Below, in pieces: positions 1-8,236 of a stretch of DNA of 43,765 nucleotides; the stretch's first letter is position 1, and each line of letters begins with the position of its first letter. The stretch covers positions 1-43,765 of the forward strand of contig CAYUCE010000011.1 in NCBI GenBank assembly GCA_964443275.1, written 5' to 3'. The notes under the pieces are model-generated. The model was not told the origin of the DNA. It saw only the letters and a program-made list of their open reading frames with translations, and ran no database searches. The translations under genes were made by a program, and so were the position numbers. Source of the stretch: CAYUCE01 sp964443275. GTDB lineage: Bacteria; Bipolaricaulota; Bipolaricaulia; CAYUCE01.

Positions 1-887
1 TCATTTGAACCTTCAAAGTATTGGGCAAAGAAGGTGGTCAACCAACCGCCTTGGTAAGGATCCGTACCGGCAATCCCGTAGTAATAATCTTTTGGTTTAT
101 CCAGCTTTTCATAAAATTCGCTTCCGCTTTTTAAATTTTGTATACCTTTGCTCTGATATAAATAATAAGCAATTTGATATAACAGGTCCGCCGAGGGTGA
201 ATCTTCGCTCCCCCTAACTGCGTCGTCGATAATCTTGCTTATCTTGTCAATAACTTGAGAACCCCGATTGGGAGTAGCAATCATCACCAAAGCCTTGACC
301 TTATAGCCTCCGAAATTGCTGTCAAAGTATCTGGCTATCAACCCTCCTAAGCTGTAACCTACCAAGATGACTTCATCCTTTAAAAAGTGGGCCTCATCCA
401 TCAGCTCCTTTAAGGCATTAGCATTATCCGGAACTGGCCGGATAGTGGGATATTCAAATATGAGGGCTTGAAAGTGGGATTGCCAGCCGTCTACTTCCGA
501 GATTACCCGGTTAATAAAGCCGGGGCCTTCTTCATCGGATTGTTTCATAAACTGACGCTCACCCGGATTGTGAGTATTTAAGGGATCGAATCCATGGATG
601 AAAATCACCGGGATTTTATCCGGATATATTTTCTTAGCTATGGCCGGCTCAAGCGCAGGTTGGGGAGGAGAAAACAGGTTCTGTTTGATCAATTCCGCCA
701 ATTTGTTAGTTAAATCCTTTCCCAGATATATTTTTACGTTTTCCAAAAAATAAAGAAGCCTCTCTCCCCCTTCCTGTATTATGGCCATTCTGATTTCATC
801 TATATCCGCGGTAGGGGGAATAGAAAATAAAGAGATAAGAATTATTATTAGGAGTGAAAGTGAAAACCGCCGCCAAAATTTTCCCAT
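1..887 (-). CDS. Secreted lipase-like alpha/beta hydrolase (3' end cut by window edge)
   Basis: Reading the minus strand from the ATG at 887 gives one open frame that runs off the left edge with no stop, so the C-terminus is missing. The first ~30 residues are basic (MGKFWRRF) followed by a hydrophobic stretch, consistent with a signal peptide or membrane anchor. Around residue 98 there is an HGFDP segment, typical of the oxyanion region of lipases, and further on GYSLGG fits the GxSxG nucleophile elbow of alpha/beta hydrolases. An ATPNRGS segment follows, as in triacylglycerol lipases and PGAP1-like acyl hydrolases. The catalytic Asp and His are not assignable from the truncated part. The gene starts 35 bases downstream of the ftsH stop on the same strand, so co-transcription is possible. 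The ribosome site (AGGCAGG) is weak. The substrate is unknown; an extracytoplasmic esterase or lipase is the best guess. Confidence 0.8.
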   Translation of the reverse strand, partial: MGKFWRRFSLSLLIIILISLFSIPPTADIDEIRMAIIQEGGERLLYFLENVKIYLGKDLTNKLAELIKQNLFSPPQPALEPAIAKKIYPDKIPVIFIHGFDPLNTHNPGERQFMKQSDEEGPGFINRVISEVDGWQSHFQALIFEYPTIRPVPDNANALKELMDEAHFLKDEVILVGYSLGGLIARYFDSNFGGYKVKALVMIATPNRGSQVIDKISKIIDDAVRGSEDSPSADLLYQIAYYLYQSKGIQNLKSGSEFYEKLDKPKDYYYGIAGTDPYQGGWLTTFFAQYFEGSN

Positions 888-922
888 CTTTTGGCCTGCC
901 TAAAATTTATGAAAGGCTTAAA

Positions 923-2812
923 TTAAGCTTCTTTGTTAACGTTATCTTCATCTTCCAAATTGTATTTTTTAAAGTACTCTTCCAGTTCTTCTTTTTCCAA
1001 GGCCTCTTTTCCAATCAAAAGTTCAGCCAGATCTTTTACAATCTCCCGTTTGGCTTTTAAGGTTTCGGTAGCCTTATTTAAGGCATTATCCAGAATTTTT
1101 TGCACTTCCTCATCTACTATTTGAGCCGTTCTTTCACTGATATCCCTTTCTTGTGCTATTTCCCGCCCTAAGAAGACATGCTCCTCGGCCTGCTTTATAT
1201 TCATAGGCCCTATTTTATCACTGAACCCCCACTGAGTCACCATCCTTCTGGCTAAGCGAGTAGCCTCTTTAAAGTCATTTTGGGCACCGGTGGAAATATC
1301 GGTCATAAATATCTGCTCACTAGCTCTACCTCCTAACGTTACGGCCAGTTTGGCCTCCAGATAGGATTTCGGTAAATTGTACCTTTCTTCCGGTAACTGC
1401 TGGGTAGCTCCCATGGCTTGACCTCGAGGGATTATAGAGATTTTATGTAAGGGATCCGCATCGGGCAGCATCTTAGCAACCACTGCATGTCCGGCCTCGT
1501 GGTAAGCTATGATCTCCTTTTCCTTCTCCAGCATGATGTCCTCCCTTTCCACCCCCATAAGTATCTTGTCTCTTGCTTTCTCGAAATGCTCCATCTCTAT
1601 TAGCTTTTTGTTATCTCTGGCCGTATATATGGCCGCTTCGTTTACCAGATTTTCTAAATCGGCTCCGGTAAGCCCCGGAGTGCCTTTGGCCAGGACTTCC
1701 AGGTCTACGTCCTCAGCCACCGGCTTATCCCGGGTATGTATTTCTAATATCTTCTCTCTGGCCCTCATCCTGGGTTTATGAATAGTAATTTGGCGGTCGA
1801 AACGTCCCGGTCGGAGGAGGGCCTGGTCCAACACGTCCGGACGGTTGGTGGCTCCTATGATAACTACCCCCTCATAGGGTTCAAATCCGTCCATCTCCCC
1901 CAAGAGCTGATTTAAAGTTTGTTCCCGTTCGTCGTGTCCTCCTCCTATCCCCGCTCCTCGGGCCCTACCCACCGCATCTAACTCATCGATAAACACGATT
2001 GCCGGAGCTGTACTCTTTGCCTTCTCGAATAGATCCCTGACCCGGGAAGCACCCACTCCCACAAACATCTCCACGAATTCGGAGCCGCTGGCGGAGAAAA
2101 AGGGGACCTCGGCTTCTCCGGCTACCGCCTTGGCCAGCAGTGTCTTTCCGGTTCCCGGCGGCCCCATAAGTAGGAGTCCGGTAGGTATCTCAATTCCCAT
2201 CTCTCTAAATTTCCCTGGGTTTTTCAAAAAGTCGATTATTTCCCGCACTTCCTTCTTGGGGTTTTCCAGGCCGGCCACATCGCTAAAGTTCACTCCCGGA
2301 GTCTCCTCTGAATAAAGTTTGGCTTTGGTCTTTCCCACCTGAAATATACCTCCTCCCCCCCCGGCTTGCTGTCTCATCCTTTGAGCCATATAAATCCAGA
2401 TTCCTATTAGTAAAAGAAATGGAAGTAAATTTATGGCGATCAAGGGAAGCCAGGAGGTACCGCCGGTAGGCTTGGCAGTTAAAGTTACCCCCTTTTCATC
2501 GATCAAAGTCATCAGCTCTTGATCTTGAACCGGAGGTTTGTAAGTGAGAAAATATTGTACTTGATTTACGGTCTCTCCGGCAGCATTGGTTACCCGGGTT
2601 ATTTTACCTACGAACTGGCCGGTAATCTTTTGACCTTCGATATGTACCTTTATGACCTGATCCTCTTCTAAAAAGTTCTTAAAAGAGGTGTAGGGTATCT
2701 CTACCCTTTCTACCCCGGAGCTAAAGAAGGTGGTGAATATATAATTTGCCAGAATTAAAAATATTAAAAAACCAATCAGATAGGGCCAAATTCTTATATT
2801 TCGTTTCTTCAT
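923..2812 (-). CDS. ftsH: ATP-dependent zinc metalloprotease FtsH
   Basis: FtsH is a membrane-anchored AAA+ protease that extracts and degrades membrane and cytoplasmic proteins as a hexamer. The 629-residue product has the full architecture: an N-terminal transmembrane helix at about residues 11-30, an extracytoplasmic domain to about 120, a second helix at about 121-142, and a Gly-rich linker. The Walker A GPPGTGKT is at 217-224, with Walker B (IVFIDELDAVGR) and the second region of homology (TNRPDVLDQALLRPGRFDRQ) after it. The zinc motif HEAGH sits near residue 435, and a third ligand Asp is expected in the C-terminal helical domain. Length matches the family. The ATG at 2812 begins the expected MKKR plus hydrophobic helix; the ribosome site in front is poor. 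The lipase-like gene follows 35 bases downstream. No damage is visible. Confidence 0.98.
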   Translation of the reverse strand: MKKRNIRIWPYLIGFLIFLILANYIFTTFFSSGVERVEIPYTSFKNFLEEDQVIKVHIEGQKITGQFVGKITRVTNAAGETVNQVQYFLTYKPPVQDQELMTLIDEKGVTLTAKPTGGTSWLPLIAINLLPFLLLIGIWIYMAQRMRQQAGGGGGIFQVGKTKAKLYSEETPGVNFSDVAGLENPKKEVREIIDFLKNPGKFREMGIEIPTGLLLMGPPGTGKTLLAKAVAGEAEVPFFSASGSEFVEMFVGVGASRVRDLFEKAKSTAPAIVFIDELDAVGRARGAGIGGGHDEREQTLNQLLGEMDGFEPYEGVVIIGATNRPDVLDQALLRPGRFDRQITIHKPRMRAREKILEIHTRDKPVAEDVDLEVLAKGTPGLTGADLENLVNEAAIYTARDNKKLIEMEHFEKARDKILMGVEREDIMLEKEKEIIAYHEAGHAVVAKMLPDADPLHKISIIPRGQAMGATQQLPEERYNLPKSYLEAKLAVTLGGRASEQIFMTDISTGAQNDFKEATRLARRMVTQWGFSDKIGPMNIKQAEEHVFLGREIAQERDISERTAQIVDEEVQKILDNALNKATETLKAKREIVKDLAELLIGKEALEKEELEEYFKKYNLEDEDNVNKEA

Positions 2813-2924
2813 CGGCTGATCACGCCCCCATAATACGAAAAAATCCTGCTTTGACCAAGGCTTTGGTTGGAATATTAAGAGATAGTTGACTACCCAGAAT
2901 CCAAGGGGGATTTCCCATCCTTCG

Positions 2925-3074
2925 TCAGGATCGGTCCAGGGATTTTTGAGTTACGGTTTGATACGCCCTTTCCAAACCTTCCAAATATTTTTTGGTATTG
3001 GGAATGAACTTGGGAGTTCCCAATAGCCTCAAAACCGCATGCTCTACCTTTGGAGGTTCAGGTTGGGTTCTCAT
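2925..3074 (-). other. Short open frame, possible gene remnant
   Basis: A 49-codon minus-strand frame from an ATG at 3074 to a TGA at 2925. It overlaps the 3' end of the SNF2 fragment in another frame. The product is helical and charged, containing KKYLEGLERAYQTV, which looks more like real protein than random frame, but I cannot name a family. There is no good ribosome site. It may be the C-terminal remnant of a gene joined to the SNF2 fragment by a deletion. The remainder of the 2813-3057 gap shows nothing else recognisable. Confidence 0.2.
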
Positions 3075-3740
3075 TTGTGATAAGGCCTCTCTTTTTCATG
3101 GCTTCTGCCGTCTCTAGCTTCTCCTGGGCATCCTCTACCACTGCTTGGTATAGTGAACCTTGCTCGCTTGTCAGTGAACAGTATTCCTTTTTCTCTACCT
3201 TCTCTGGCAGATCGGGCAAAATGTCCTTATCCGTCTTTTTGCGCCTGAGAATAAACGGATGGATCAGCTTTTTTATAACCCGTTCTTGGTCAGTAGCCTT
3301 CTTTTTTTGGATAGGCCGGACAAACTCCTTCTTGAATCGGTTTCTGGACCCTAGGTATCCCGGGTTTAAAAATTCCATAATTGACCAAAGTTCCATTAAA
3401 TTGTTCTCAATAGGGGTTCCGGTGAGAGCCATCCTTACTGCGGAGGGTAGGTTGCGGGCGGCTCGGGCGGTCTTGGTGCCTGGGTTTTTTATCTTCTGAG
3501 CCTCATCCAAGGCGATTAGCTGCCAAGAAACTTTTGATAAAAGCCGATAATCTCTCCGCAAGAGCCCATAGGAGGTAATCACCAGATCCTTATCCATTAT
3601 CTCTTCTTTGAATTCCCCGTCGGTGGGCCGATTGGAGCCATGGTGGAGGTAAAAATTAAGAGAGGGAGCAAACCGTTCAGTTTCCCGACACCAATTCCCC
3701 AACACTGATGTAGGACAGACTAGAAGCGATGGTTTTTTTA
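3058..3740 (-). pseudogene. SNF2-family helicase fragment, truncated at both ends
   Basis: This encodes only the middle of a SNF2/RapA-type ATPase. Motif Ia (PSLLVCPTSVLGNW) lies at 3694-3735, just upstream of the first usable start codon. It is followed by ITSYGLLRRD, the DEAQKIKN box (motif II), ALTGTPIENN (motif III) and FILRRKKTDKDILPDLPEK. The Walker A lysine motif and everything N-terminal are absent. The frame runs into a TGA inside the adjacent structured repeat (3743-3890), so the repeat forms the break point. At the other end the protein stops after KKRGLI, where intact relatives continue with a segment ending in ICNHP and the whole second helicase domain. Intact bacterial SNF2 proteins are about 900-1100 residues; about 225 remain. 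Family assignment is secure; it is not functional as an ATPase. Confidence 0.88.
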
Positions 3741-3742
3741 TT

Positions 3743-3890
3743 GAGCTTTTCGATCACTAAAGAAACAAAAGATCGGTCATGATGTTATATTCTCGTACTT
3801 CGCTTCTTCGACCTCTTCTACGCTACTGCGTAGCTTACGAAGCAGAGAGCTTCGTAGAAGAGTAGGCAGTCTTGTTATGTCTTCGTATGT
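3743..3890 (-). repeat. Structured ~150-bp intergenic repeat, copy A
   Basis: The reverse complement of this stretch is nearly identical to 20819-20977, with scattered substitutions and an 8-base insertion in the other copy. Internally it is palindromic: CTCTTCTACG at 3813-3822 pairs with CGTAGAAGAG at 3853-3862. Inside that are the small hairpins GCTAC-TGC-GTAGC (3822-3834) and ACGAAGC-AGAGA-GCTTCGT (3837-3855). No transposase and no clear terminal inverted repeats or target duplications were seen. It abuts the broken SNF2 fragment at about 3741, consistent with insertion or recombination there. It could be a MITE-like non-autonomous element or a REP-type structured repeat. Confidence 0.9.
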
Positions 3891-3960
3891 TTCATTGCAC
3901 TGTAATTATCAATAACATCGATTGTTTCCCGGTAGATGTACTCTTTTGTAAAGTGAGAAC

Positions 3961-4152
3961 ATGGACGCCAAAAAGAGAGGAATCTCTTTGGCTCAGTTAG
4001 AGGAGAAGAAGGGGGGATGGAAGCAAAGCCCCTTTAACCAAGACGAGGAGTATATAAAGGTAGAGCAAGTGGGATGGATCTGGTCGGAGTTGGAGGTGAG
4101 GCTAGACGGATGGGTAATCAAGGAAGAGACCGAGGAGGGGACTATGGGTTAG
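3961..4152 (+). CDS. Small hypothetical protein, doubtful
   Basis: A 63-codon plus-strand frame with a charged, Trp-rich product (four Trp, many Glu and Lys). There is no recognisable ribosome site before the ATG and I recognise no family. It lies in decayed DNA between the structured repeat and the secreted repeat protein, so it may be a remnant or chance frame. In the bases that follow, TTTGAGAG (4201-4208) and CTCTCAAA (4217-4224) form an 8-bp stem with an 8-base loop, without a T-run on either side. Nothing else is recognisable up to the next start codon at 4411. Confidence 0.25.
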   Translation: MDAKKRGISLAQLEEKKGGWKQSPFNQDEEYIKVEQVGWIWSELEVRLDGWVIKEETEEGTMG

Positions 4153-4410
4153 CAGCATAAATTGAGTAAAAACGGGAAAATAGAGGATTTTGAGAACCAG
4201 TTTGAGAGAAAAAATGCTCTCAAATCAAAATTCATAGGGTGAGCACCTGATGGAACTTACAGGAAATCTGTACTCTAAATACTTATTTCTGAATCGCAGG
4301 GATATAATTTGGATATTTGACTAAGTCTTTCTACTATTTTATAATGGAATTGGGTATATGAGATTAAGTGAGGGCGGGCTAAAATTTACCGAGATAGCGA
4401 GGTGAAAGCT

Positions 4411-5142
4411 ATGCAAATTTGTAAGCGGAAAGTGAATCAAGCTCTGGTTTTGTTACTGGTTGGTTTATTGTCAGTAGGTGGGTGTTTCATCATTAATGTA
4501 TTTGCCCAAGAGACTGAATCCGAAAACCTCGGATTTGAAGTCCTATCGCATCTGATGCGGATGATTGGCGCCGCCGAGGAAGCCAATAAGGATGTAATAG
4601 CCGACGCCTTAGAAGGTTTATCAACTGCTCTTATAACTGAGCTTGAAGAACAGGGAGTTCCCGAGGAAGCTCTGAGTCAATTCGAGGAGGAATTCGGATC
4701 TGCGCTGCTTCTATTCGAGCAAGGCCTTTTCAATCGACCCCAATTTGCGGATGCGGTTTCCAGGATCGCTAGGCGGCTGGGCCAAGATGTCGAAGGTAAC
4801 CTACCCACGGCCCTCTTAGAGGAGGTTGGAGTAAACCCAGAGGCAATAAATACCCTCAAAGAAGGGGCAGAGGCGCTTTCAGGTCAACAGGTGGCCGAGA
4901 TCGCGCAATCCATCGCTAACAGAAACAGGGAAGAAGGAGAAGAGGATCAAGAATCAGAAGAAAAAGGCGAGCAGGAAGGAAAACCGGATGACGATGGCCC
5001 ACCAGATGATAAGGGTCCGCCAGAAGATAAACCAGGTGATAACGGTAAACCGGATGACGCTGGCCCACCGGAAGATAAGGGGCCGCCAGAAGGTAAACCG
5101 GATGATAACGGTAAACCGGATGACGCTGGCCCACCGGAATAA
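4411..5142 (+). CDS. Secreted protein with acidic Pro-rich 22-residue repeat tail
   Basis: Not a family I recognise. The product has three parts. The first ~30 residues are a signal sequence: basic MQICKRK, then a Leu/Val-rich core, with VGGC as a poor lipobox candidate and VFAQE as a plausible signal peptidase I site. The middle is a helical acidic domain to about residue 170. The tail, from about 190, consists of repeats rich in Gly, Lys, Pro and Asp (see 4978-5142). The ATG at 4411 is preferred over an in-frame GTG at 4402 because GAGGTG at 4399-4404 is spaced correctly for it. The tail looks disordered and surface-exposed; it could bind cations or span the wall, but that is speculation. 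The gene stands alone between accessory genes. Confidence 0.75.
   Translation: MQICKRKVNQALVLLLVGLLSVGGCFIINVFAQETESENLGFEVLSHLMRMIGAAEEANKDVIADALEGLSTALITELEEQGVPEEALSQFEEEFGSALLLFEQGLFNRPQFADAVSRIARRLGQDVEGNLPTALLEEVGVNPEAINTLKEGAEALSGQQVAEIAQSIANRNREEGEEDQESEEKGEQEGKPDDDGPPDDKGPPEDKPGDNGKPDDAGPPEDKGPPEGKPDDNGKPDDAGPPE
4978..5142 (+). repeat. 66-bp in-frame tandem repeat (2.5 copies)
   Basis: Repeat units start at 4978, 5044 and 5110, a period of 66 bases or 22 codons; the third copy stops after 10 residues at the TAA. The protein unit begins GKPDD(D/A)GPP and continues with DKGPPE and KP(G/D)DN. The last two copies share 30 identical bases at their starts, which suggests recent duplication. 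The number of units may vary between strains by slippage or recombination. Confidence 0.92.
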
Positions 5143-5531
5143 AAAAAGAAGGAAGCCGAGTAAATTCCCAGTTTTCCTCTTTTGATTAATGATGAAATTA
5201 ATGTTGTAGGCATTTATCACATTTGTGGAGTGCTTTTTCTACAACGGTGTAGATGATGCTGTCTACTTCTACATCTTGATAGCGAAAAGGATGGCAAAAG
5301 TTATATTTGATATAGAGCTTTCGGAAGACTAGATCTCAAAAAACACCTTCATCCCCCTTCTTTTTTTCCCTCCCTCAACACACATCTGGATATTCTACAA
5401 AAAAATAATTAAAATATCACGGGCATCCCTGAAGCTGTATATCAGCAATAGATGAAACCATTTGCACTAGGGGATGGAAATTGCTGAGGAAAGGGGAACC
5501 CTATGCTATAAACTAATCAGGGATGATTATC
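5143..5531. other. Gene-free stretch
   Basis: No gene is supported here. It has one short inverted repeat, TGTAGA at 5248-5253 with TCTACA at 5268-5273, and a pyrimidine-rich run near 5350-5376. I see no convincing promoter with both hexamers in front of the Uma2 gene. Confidence 0.5.
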
Positions 5532-6083
5532 ATGGTCAAAAATATCAGATCCACCATCAAATTCACCTATGAAGATTATAAAAACGCTCCAAACGACAAA
5601 AGATATGAGCTCTTAGAGGGGGAATTAATTGTGGTCCCGTCACCGAAAACCTATCATCAAAGGATTTCAGGTAATTTGAGCTTTAAATTAAGAGATTTTG
5701 TCCTTCAAAAGGAGCTGGGAGAAGTTTTCGATGCACCTTATGAGGTGGTTTTGTCCGAAGAAACGGTCGTCCAGCCGGATATCTTATTTGTCTCCAAGGA
5801 ACGCTCCCATATCATAACCGAAGAAAATATCCAAGGTGCTCCTGATCTGGTGATTGAAATACTTTCTGAGGCTACTCGGGATCGGGACCGGACCTGGAAA
5901 CGGTCACTTTATGCTAAATATGGAGTAGGTGAATACTGGCTGGTAGATCCAGATAACAAGACCATCGAGGTCCTAGAACTAGGTAAAAAAGGCTACCAGC
6001 AGTTTGAGGTTTTCCAAAGAGACCACATCTTAGAATCTCCCCTTCTAGCCAGCTTGAGGATCAACTTAGCAGAAGTACTTTAA
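5532..6083 (+). CDS. Uma2 family protein (DUF820, restriction-endonuclease-like fold)
   Basis: Uma2/DUF820 proteins have a PD-(D/E)xK nuclease-like fold; their biological role is mostly unknown and many occur in large accessory families. Here the N-terminus has the typical TYEDYKNAPNDKRYELLEGEL segment broken across the first 40 residues. The core has VQPDILFVSKER (the Asp of the active site), then PDLVIEILSEATRDRD and an R-x-LYAKYGVGEYWLVDP block matching the E-x-K part of the motif. At 183 residues it is of normal length. The ATG at 5532 is preferred to that at 5523 because AGGGA lies about nine bases before it. It stands alone; no toxin, transposase or restriction partner is adjacent. Confidence 0.9.
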   Translation: MVKNIRSTIKFTYEDYKNAPNDKRYELLEGELIVVPSPKTYHQRISGNLSFKLRDFVLQKELGEVFDAPYEVVLSEETVVQPDILFVSKERSHIITEENIQGAPDLVIEILSEATRDRDRTWKRSLYAKYGVGEYWLVDPDNKTIEVLELGKKGYQQFEVFQRDHILESPLLASLRINLAEVL

Positions 6084-6121
6084 TCTGTGGCCCTTCTTGA
6101 AAAATTCGTAACCTATTCGGA

Positions 6122-6556
6122 CTAACCCGACTTGAAAGGATCACTACACCGAAGATCAACCTGATTCTGATACCCATATCCTCCCGAACATATAAGCGCA
6201 CATTCCCTCTTCCATCTGGTACTACCTTGGCTCCAAGAGATGGAACAAATGAGAGAAATCCTCTTACCTACATCGCCTACAGTGCACTCTCCGCTATGGG
6301 TTAACTCCAACAGGCCGGTGCATTTATTCACCGCATTTTCGGGTATTTTAATGTTTTTATAAGATCTCCAATTTTTATAGCAGCCTTTCATACAAAAGTC
6401 CTTTTCTATTATTACTTCAAATTCAGTGGATATGACCAAGTAACTATCAACTTCCCTGGCAAAACATTCTGAGCTGGGTTTTTCTATTTCTACAACTGTA
6501 TTTAGAGCTTTCTGAGTGCCTAGAGTTTTCGGATCTTCATTCTCACCTACTTCCAA
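6122..6556 (-). CDS. Hypothetical cysteine-rich protein, 5' end uncertain
   Basis: I recognise no family. The frame starting at a TTG at 6556 gives 144 residues with about ten cysteines, including CMKGCYKNW, CTGLLEL, SGECTVG, LICS and ECALICSGG; this spacing suggests disulfides or metal binding. The same frame stays open upstream to a TAA near 6793, and the added part is rich in Ser, Thr, Glu and Pro, like a linker; it then reads GKRIIWYTAYLEVG into the start used here. No good start codon with a ribosome site was found in the longer frame, so the gene may be longer or 5'-truncated. The extension would fill most of the otherwise empty 6557-6868 gap. Confidence 0.45.
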   Translation of the reverse strand: MEVGENEDPKTLGTQKALNTVVEIEKPSSECFAREVDSYLVISTEFEVIIEKDFCMKGCYKNWRSYKNIKIPENAVNKCTGLLELTHSGECTVGDVGKRISLICSISWSQGSTRWKRECALICSGGYGYQNQVDLRCSDPFKSG

Positions 6557-6868
6557 GTAGGCTGTGTACCAAATAATCCTTTTCCCCTCGGTATCCGTAG
6601 TTGTTGATTCGATGATCGATTCAGTAAATGGCTTGGATATCGATTCGGCAACTGGCTCGGATATGGTAACTTTGGCGTTGGGGATGGGGATGGGGTTTCT
6701 TAATCCTAGAAAGTAGTTTTTAATTTTACAAGTTGGTTGTTTGAAAGAAGCTGGAGCATTATAGAAGAGAAAAACATATTGCCCAACTAACGGTTAATCA
6801 GTCCGGCGATCTAGGATTTGATTTCTTAAAACGCTTTCTTGTCCTTTTATTAAGCTGTACTTCCCAGG

Positions 6869-7099
6869 TCAAACTAGGTCCTTAAAGACCTCTTCAGTGG
6901 ATAAAGTCTCCCCCCTCCTGTACTGCTGATCTGTCTCTTCAGCAATATCTTCCAGGGTGAGCTTTTTAAGGATCAGAGATTCTCCTTTTTTGATAATCAG
7001 GAGACTATCCCCTTTATTTAAATGAAGTTCTTCACGCAAAGGCTTGGGGATTACTACCTGGCCTCTACTAGATACAGTTGTGGTCGCAAGCTGAGCCAT
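6869..7099 (-). CDS. AbrB/MazE/SpoVT family DNA-binding protein
   Basis: A SpoVT-AbrB swapped-hairpin domain occupies the first ~45 residues: ATTTVSSRGQVVIPKPLREE followed by LHLNKGDSLLI, the hallmark of antitoxin-type transcription regulators that dimerise on their own promoter. The short charged tail (about 30 residues) would wrap a toxin in MazE- or VapB-like pairs. The ATG at 7099 is chosen over a TTG at 7108. No PIN, MazF or other toxin gene lies directly downstream; the next minus-strand frame is the Cys-rich hypothetical about 310 bases away. It is therefore either an orphan antitoxin or a simple regulator. Confidence 0.85.
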   Translation of the reverse strand: MAQLATTTVSSRGQVVIPKPLREELHLNKGDSLLIIKKGESLILKKLTLEDIAEETDQQYRRGETLSTEEVFKDLV

Positions 7100-7224
7100 T
7101 GAAATCAACTTTTATCTTATTTATAAGATAGCATACCTTAAGTAAGTTTTCATTACCCCCAATTAATATACGAGAAGTAAAGTTTTTAGCTCTAGGCGCT
7201 GGTTATCCAGCCGTCCCGGTCGAG

Positions 7225-7509
7225 CTATTTTTCCTTTTTTGATACCTCTTCCCCGCCGGTGGTCACTATATGGGTGTTGGTGCTGACCACCCCTTTCATT
7301 TTGCCGATTTCCTGAGTCACTATTTCATCCAGTTTGTTGACCGAGAATGTGGATAGAAGCTCGGTTACCTCCAAATAAGCAATAATATCGTAATCTCCAA
7401 ATACCGCATCCGCTCTTTTAACATGCTCCTTTTTCAGTACACTTTTCAATACATCCTCTACGGTACCCCCTCGGCATTTGATTAATACATATGCTTGTAC
7501 AGCCATCAT
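7225..7509 (-). CDS. Stand-alone Lrp/AsnC ligand-binding (RAM) domain protein
   Basis: The 94-residue product matches only the C-terminal effector domain of Lrp/AsnC regulators: AYVLIKCRGGTVEDVLKSV, then VFGDYDIIAYLEV and an MKGVVSTNTHIV strand. There is no helix-turn-helix. Such stand-alone RAM proteins form ring-shaped oligomers and are thought to bind amino acids or other small ligands. An AGGAGG-type ribosome site lies just before the ATG at 7509. The gene begins 13 bases after the stop of the thymidylate-synthase-like gene, so the two are almost certainly one operon; that pairing suggests it senses a metabolite linked to that enzyme. A short GCTGG-ATAA-CCAGC stem (7198-7211) lies beyond its stop. 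Confidence 0.9.
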   Translation of the reverse strand: MMAVQAYVLIKCRGGTVEDVLKSVLKKEHVKRADAVFGDYDIIAYLEVTELLSTFSVNKLDEIVTQEIGKMKGVVSTNTHIVTTGGEEVSKKEK

Positions 7510-7522
7510 AACCTCCTTGTAA

Positions 7523-8236
7523 TTATTTTTTAACTAGTCTGGTTGCTTCTTTAGTTGTCCACGTCCTCTCGGACCAATCTCTATCCTCAAGGGATTCAAA
7601 AAAGGCCTTTACTTCTTCAAAGTAACTTCCGTAAATGTGAAGGGAATCTGCAATGTGGCAATACTTACCAACCGCAAGGTCTAGTTTGCTTGCTACCAAT
7701 TTTTGAACTTCATAAAAGGCAATCATATTGGAAAAGGTGGCTTTGTAAAGATCATTACTTCGCATATGTATGTTCATGTTAAGTCGGTTTCTAACTACTC
7801 TAAACCACATGCGTTGAAGACAAGGAGGGTGCTTGGCACCTGGATCCCTATCTGGGTCCCATAAGATGGCTTGGGCCCTTCTGGAATAAGAAGATCGCTT
7901 TAAATCATTTATTATATAATCCAATTGATCAACACCCTCATAACTGGTAAGGCGCTGATGATAGGTGTAATCCAACTTATCTGCTAGATGATCTCGGGTC
8001 CCCTTGACCACTTCATCAATATAATCAAAGAGGGTGTCGAGGCCCATGGGGAGACAGCGGTGAAATTTTGGTTCCTTATCTGGGTGGGTGACTACCAACA
8101 TGGCAGTTAGATCCAAACTTTTAGGATCACCGAGTTTATCATAATCGGTCTTTATATCATATCCCCTTTCCCATACTGCAACCATCGCCTTCTCCCAAAC
8201 TTCAGGAAAAGTATCTGCCTGAATTAGCTCATACAT
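7523..8236 (-). CDS. Thymidylate synthase-family protein (ThyA-like)
   Basis: The fold family covers thymidylate synthase and deoxynucleotide hydroxymethylases, which transfer a one-carbon unit from methylene-THF to the pyrimidine C5. The product has the phosphate-binding pair SRRAQA, the nucleophile motif PPCLQRMWF (catalytic Cys), the RSNDL motif, an SNM segment at the position of the dUMP-contacting Asn of ThyA, and an HIYGS motif. At 237 residues it is shorter than bacterial ThyA (264) and resembles the divergent stand-alone form seen in methanogens. The ATG at 8236 is chosen because GAGGA lies about ten bases upstream; a TTG at 8290 would add 18 residues. Substrate (dUMP versus another pyrimidine) cannot be fixed from sequence. 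The RAM-domain gene follows in the same operon. Confidence 0.85.
   Translation of the reverse strand: MYELIQADTFPEVWEKAMVAVWERGYDIKTDYDKLGDPKSLDLTAMLVVTHPDKEPKFHRCLPMGLDTLFDYIDEVVKGTRDHLADKLDYTYHQRLTSYEGVDQLDYIINDLKRSSYSRRAQAILWDPDRDPGAKHPPCLQRMWFRVVRNRLNMNIHMRSNDLYKATFSNMIAFYEVQKLVASKLDLAVGKYCHIADSLHIYGSYFEEVKAFFESLEDRDWSERTWTTKEATRLVKK

Noticed and set aside
3743..3890. Structured repeat as an insertion sequence or CRISPR
   Set aside because: It has no transposase frame, no clear terminal inverted repeats and no regular repeat-spacer pattern.
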